Positions 20,645 to 22,908 of a stretch of 22,908 nt of DNA are shown here, piece after piece. Each line of letters starts with the position of its first letter. The first letter of the stretch is position 1. The notes under the pieces are model-generated. The model was not told the origin of the DNA. It was given only the letters and a program-made list of their open reading frames with translations, and did no database searches. A program made the translations under genes and the position numbers. This DNA comes from Bacteroidales bacterium UBA3623 (GTDB lineage: Bacteria > Bacteroidota > Bacteroidia > Bacteroidales > UBA932). The stretch lies in NCBI GenBank assembly GCA_002373715.1, contig DFLI01000088.1, positions 7,270 through 30,177 on the forward strand, in the 5' to 3' direction.

Positions 20645-21523
20645 ATGCGGCCGAGGGTGGCCACAGGTTTTCTGCTATCTATCCTCCTGCTCCTTGCTTC
20701 CTATACTGTTCAAGCGCAGGAGAGGATATGGGAGGGAACGAAGTGCCACGACAGGAGCGTGACCCTTACGGAGTATTTGCCGGAAGGGGAGGCCAGTGCG
20801 GCTATTATTGTGTGCCCAGGTGGTAGTTATCACTGGCATGATATGGAGACAGAGGGGACGAAAGTGGCACAGTGGCTGGCTTCGGAAGGGTATGCGGCGT
20901 ATGTATTGAAGTACAGGGCGGCCGGTAAGTTTGAGTTTGCGGCCAAGTATCGTGTTCTTTTTAGGGGACACAGGCATCCGGATATGATTTGTGACATCCA
21001 GCGGGCTATCCAGCTGGTGCGTGAACGCTACAGCGGCCCGGTTGGGGCCATTGGCTTCAGCGCCGGCGGGCACCTGGTGATGAGTGCAGGGGAGTACTTC
21101 GACACCAATTTCCTCTCGCGCTATGGCATTGAGCCGGAGGTATCTCTGAGGCCGGATTTTGTGGCTCCTATCTATCCTGTAGTTACCCTATCGGCCCCTC
21201 CTGTGCACAAACGCTCCCGCCTGGGGCTGCTGGGAGAATGGACGGTATTCAGGCAGGAAATGCGGGATTCTCTCTCGCTGGAGAAGCATGTGAAGGCCAA
21301 TACGCCGCCGGTGTTCCTGCTGAACTGCGTGGACGATCCTATTGTGGATTACCGCAATTCGGAGCTGCTGGACAGTGCGCTAACGGCTAAGCAGGTTCCG
21401 CACCTGTATACGCAATATAAAACCGGAGGACACGGCTTTGGTGCCAACCCTGAAAAGCAAAACGAATATACAAAGAATTGGCAACCCTTGTTTATAGAAT
21501 GGTTGTATCAAATAGTTAAATAG
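20645..21523 (+). CDS. Secreted alpha/beta hydrolase (esterase-like)
   Basis: This 292-aa protein has a signal peptide (MRPRVATGFLLSILLLLASY, cleavage after about AQA/Q25) and an alpha/beta-hydrolase domain. The catalytic triad is visible: Ser139 (GFSAGGH), Asp230 or Asp231 (NCVDDPIVDY) and His263 (GGHGFG). An oxyanion-type HGGG is replaced by CPGGSYHWHD (57-66). It resembles the BD-FAE/acetyl-xylan esterase-like group common in Bacteroidota. It may be unrelated to the cluster, or act on an ester of the product; the flanking repeats (20582-20643 and 21533-21583) set it apart from both neighbours. No own promoter is evident. Confidence 0.87.
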   Translation: MRPRVATGFLLSILLLLASYTVQAQERIWEGTKCHDRSVTLTEYLPEGEASAAIIVCPGGSYHWHDMETEGTKVAQWLASEGYAAYVLKYRAAGKFEFAAKYRVLFRGHRHPDMICDIQRAIQLVRERYSGPVGAIGFSAGGHLVMSAGEYFDTNFLSRYGIEPEVSLRPDFVAPIYPVVTLSAPPVHKRSRLGLLGEWTVFRQEMRDSLSLEKHVKANTPPVFLLNCVDDPIVDYRNSELLDSALTAKQVPHLYTQYKTGGHGFGANPEKQNEYTKNWQPLFIEWLYQIVK

Positions 21524-21532
21524 AGTGAAGGG

Positions 21533-21583
21533 TCCAGCAATGGAGCGAAGCGACCCAGGGGGTCTGGGGGATTAGGCCCCCAG
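21533..21583 (+). repeat. Dispersed repeat with strong hairpin, possible terminator
   Basis: Begins GGTCCAGCAATGGAGCGAAG and includes CGACCCAGGGGGTCTGGGGG, then ATTAGG and CCCCCAG. CTGGGGG (21564-21570) and CCCCCAG (21577-21583) form a perfect 7-bp stem. A T-run (21594-21599) follows 10 nt later, too far for a classical terminator, but transcript end here is possible. Confidence 0.5.
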
Positions 21584-21612
21584 CTGTAAAGCATTTTTTA
21601 TACATACGAAGT

Positions 21613-22908
21613 ATGGATATAGAATTTAAGAAACCGGAAGAAATTAAGGTATTTCAGGAAGGACTGCTGCATGAGGCCTTGGTGTACTTGAAAGAGCACT
21701 CCAGGTACTATCAGCGCATGTTTGAGAAATATCATATTGATATAGAGAAGATTAAGACTATTGAGGATTTGCAGAAGATTCCGTTCACGGAAAAGAAGGA
21801 CCTGCAGCTGTTCAATGACGAATTCCTCTGCTGCCCCAAGGAGAAGATTGTGGACTATGTAACCACTTCCGGCACCCTGGGAGATCCCGTTACCTTTGGC
21901 TGCACGGACAAAGACCTGCAGCGTCTGGCCTATAACGAGAAAAAAAGCTTCGAATGCGCTGGTCTGAAGCCTGGCAATATTGTGCAGCTCATGACCACCA
22001 TCGATAAGCGCTTCATGGCCGGTCTGGCCTATTTCCTGGGCATCCGGGAGCTGGGCGCCAGTATTATCCGCGTGGGAAACGGCATTCCGGAGCTGCAGTG
22101 GGACACCATCAATCGGCTCAAGCCAGACACCATTATGTGCGTGCCTTCCTTTATTCTGAGGCTTATTCAGTATGCCGAGGAGAACGGAATTGACTATAAG
22201 AACTCCTCCATCAAGCGCATCATTGGCATTGGAGAGGGCCTGAGGGACCAGGAATTCAACCTGAATCTGCTGGGCCGTCGCATCAAGGAGAAGTGGGACG
22301 TGGAGCTCTTTGCCACCTATTCTTCCACCGAGATGGGCGCTACTTTCTCCGAGTGCCCCTATGGCTGCGGCGGGCATGTGCACCCCGAACTGATTATTGT
22401 GGAAATTATCGGCGAAGATAATCTTCCTGTGGCCGATGGGGAAGTGGGAGAGATTGTGATTACCACCCTGGGCGTGGAAGGTATGCCGCTGCTGCGCTTC
22501 CGCACGGGAGATATGGCGGCCAAGATTACCGAACAGTGCAAATGTGGCCGATACAGCTACCGCCTTACGCCGCTGGTGGGCCGCAAGAACAATATGATTA
22601 AGCTGAAGGGTACCACACTGTACCCGCCGGCAGTGAACGATGTGCTGGACAACACCCCGTATGTAGAGAATTACGTGGTAGTGGTGCAGGACTCCGATGC
22701 CGGTACCGACGATGTGGTTGTGAAGCTGGGCCTTAAGTATCAGCCCGATTTTGACGCCATCAAGGACCTTAAAGACCGCTTCCGCTCCCGTATTAGGGTA
22801 GCACCCAACATTGAAATCCTGCCCGTGCCCGAGGTGGCGGCCATCAATTTCCCGGCCAAGAGCCGCAAGCCCGTTAAGTTTATTGATAAACGTGCCTCCC
22901 ATGTTTGA
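21613..22908 (+). CDS. Phenylacetate-CoA ligase-like AMP-forming enzyme
   Basis: This 431-aa protein is complete; its TGA is the last codon of the window. It matches the PaaK branch of adenylate-forming ligases: TTSGTLGDPVTFG (84-96, phosphate loop), YSSTEMG (236-242), RFRTGDM (295-301) and GRKNNMIKLKGTTLYP (323-338). Cysteines at 248, 252, 309 and 311 (CPYGC, CKCGR) fit the metal-binding site seen in PaaK relatives. It makes an acyl-adenylate and then a CoA thioester of an aryl or arylacetic acid. It could provide the aromatic starter of the cluster, or belong to arylacetate metabolism with genes further right. The intergenic gap of 89 bp holds a hairpin repeat and no clear promoter. Confidence 0.9.
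   Translation: MDIEFKKPEEIKVFQEGLLHEALVYLKEHSRYYQRMFEKYHIDIEKIKTIEDLQKIPFTEKKDLQLFNDEFLCCPKEKIVDYVTTSGTLGDPVTFGCTDKDLQRLAYNEKKSFECAGLKPGNIVQLMTTIDKRFMAGLAYFLGIRELGASIIRVGNGIPELQWDTINRLKPDTIMCVPSFILRLIQYAEENGIDYKNSSIKRIIGIGEGLRDQEFNLNLLGRRIKEKWDVELFATYSSTEMGATFSECPYGCGGHVHPELIIVEIIGEDNLPVADGEVGEIVITTLGVEGMPLLRFRTGDMAAKITEQCKCGRYSYRLTPLVGRKNNMIKLKGTTLYPPAVNDVLDNTPYVENYVVVVQDSDAGTDDVVVKLGLKYQPDFDAIKDLKDRFRSRIRVAPNIEILPVPEVAAINFPAKSRKPVKFIDKRASHV

Noticed and set aside
21598..22902. 434-aa minus-strand open frame
   Set aside because: It mirrors the PaaK-like gene, is rich in His/Gly/Leu/Gln, and has no motif; the plus-strand frame has all ligase motifs.

Overview
The window reads as chromosomal DNA of a Bacteroidota (Bacteroidales-like) bacterium. 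The sequence basis is the repeated promoter signature TAnnTTTG, in two cases with a TTTG element 19-20 nt upstream (13836-13867 on +, 8012-8042 on -), few recognisable Shine-Dalgarno sequences, and gene content: a eukaryote-type NADP isocitrate dehydrogenase, a GIN-domain lipoprotein, a bacterial deoxyhypusine-synthase-like protein and an aryl-polyene-like type II cluster. A genus cannot be named. There is no rRNA, tRNA, transposase or CRISPR array.

Left part (1-9512). The end of icd is followed by a dispersed palindromic repeat and an intrinsic terminator. Then come a condensation/alcohol-acyltransferase-like protein (+), a secreted DUF362-nitroreductase fusion (-), an unrecognised 176-aa protein (-), and a D-2-hydroxyacid dehydrogenase (+) whose stop codon abuts the stop of the next, convergent gene. 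That gene ends a four-gene minus-strand operon: ABC ATPase, ABC permease, short GntR/YtrA-type repressor, GIN-domain (DUF2807) lipoprotein. The operon has a good promoter and a near-palindromic operator candidate. A short AraC-type protein and a deoxyhypusine-synthase-family enzyme follow, also on minus.

Right part (9628-20574) is the main interest. Fourteen genes on one strand, mostly overlapping by 1-4 nt, look like a type II polyketide/fatty-acid-style cluster of the aryl polyene (APE)/flexirubin kind. In order: O-methyltransferase, ACP, ApeP-like hotdog protein, ketosynthase, small Cys-less KS-like protein, LpxL-like acyltransferase, ACP, ketosynthase, second small Cys-less KS-like protein, SMR/EamA-like membrane protein, LolA-like periplasmic carrier, ApeI-like hotdog dehydratase, family-2 glycosyltransferase, and an MMPL transporter fused to a PlsC-type acyltransferase. 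A plausible division of labour is: the KS/ACP/dehydratase set builds a polyunsaturated acyl chain, the methyltransferase decorates the aryl head, GT2 and the acyltransferases attach it to a lipid, and the flippase, MMPL and LolA proteins export it. No ketoreductase or aromatic ammonia lyase is in the window. A secreted alpha/beta hydrolase and a PaaK-like CoA ligase follow. The ligase ends on the last base and could supply the aryl starter, so the cluster may continue to the right.

A second theme is dispersed short palindromic repeats. Copies of a CGTCAT-CCCGG-CCGGG-ATCTC family sit between genes, and one forms the C-terminus of the AraC-type gene. One copy lies in frame inside the glycosyltransferase, and a copy of a different family (encoding CHSERSEES) lies in frame inside the first ketosynthase.
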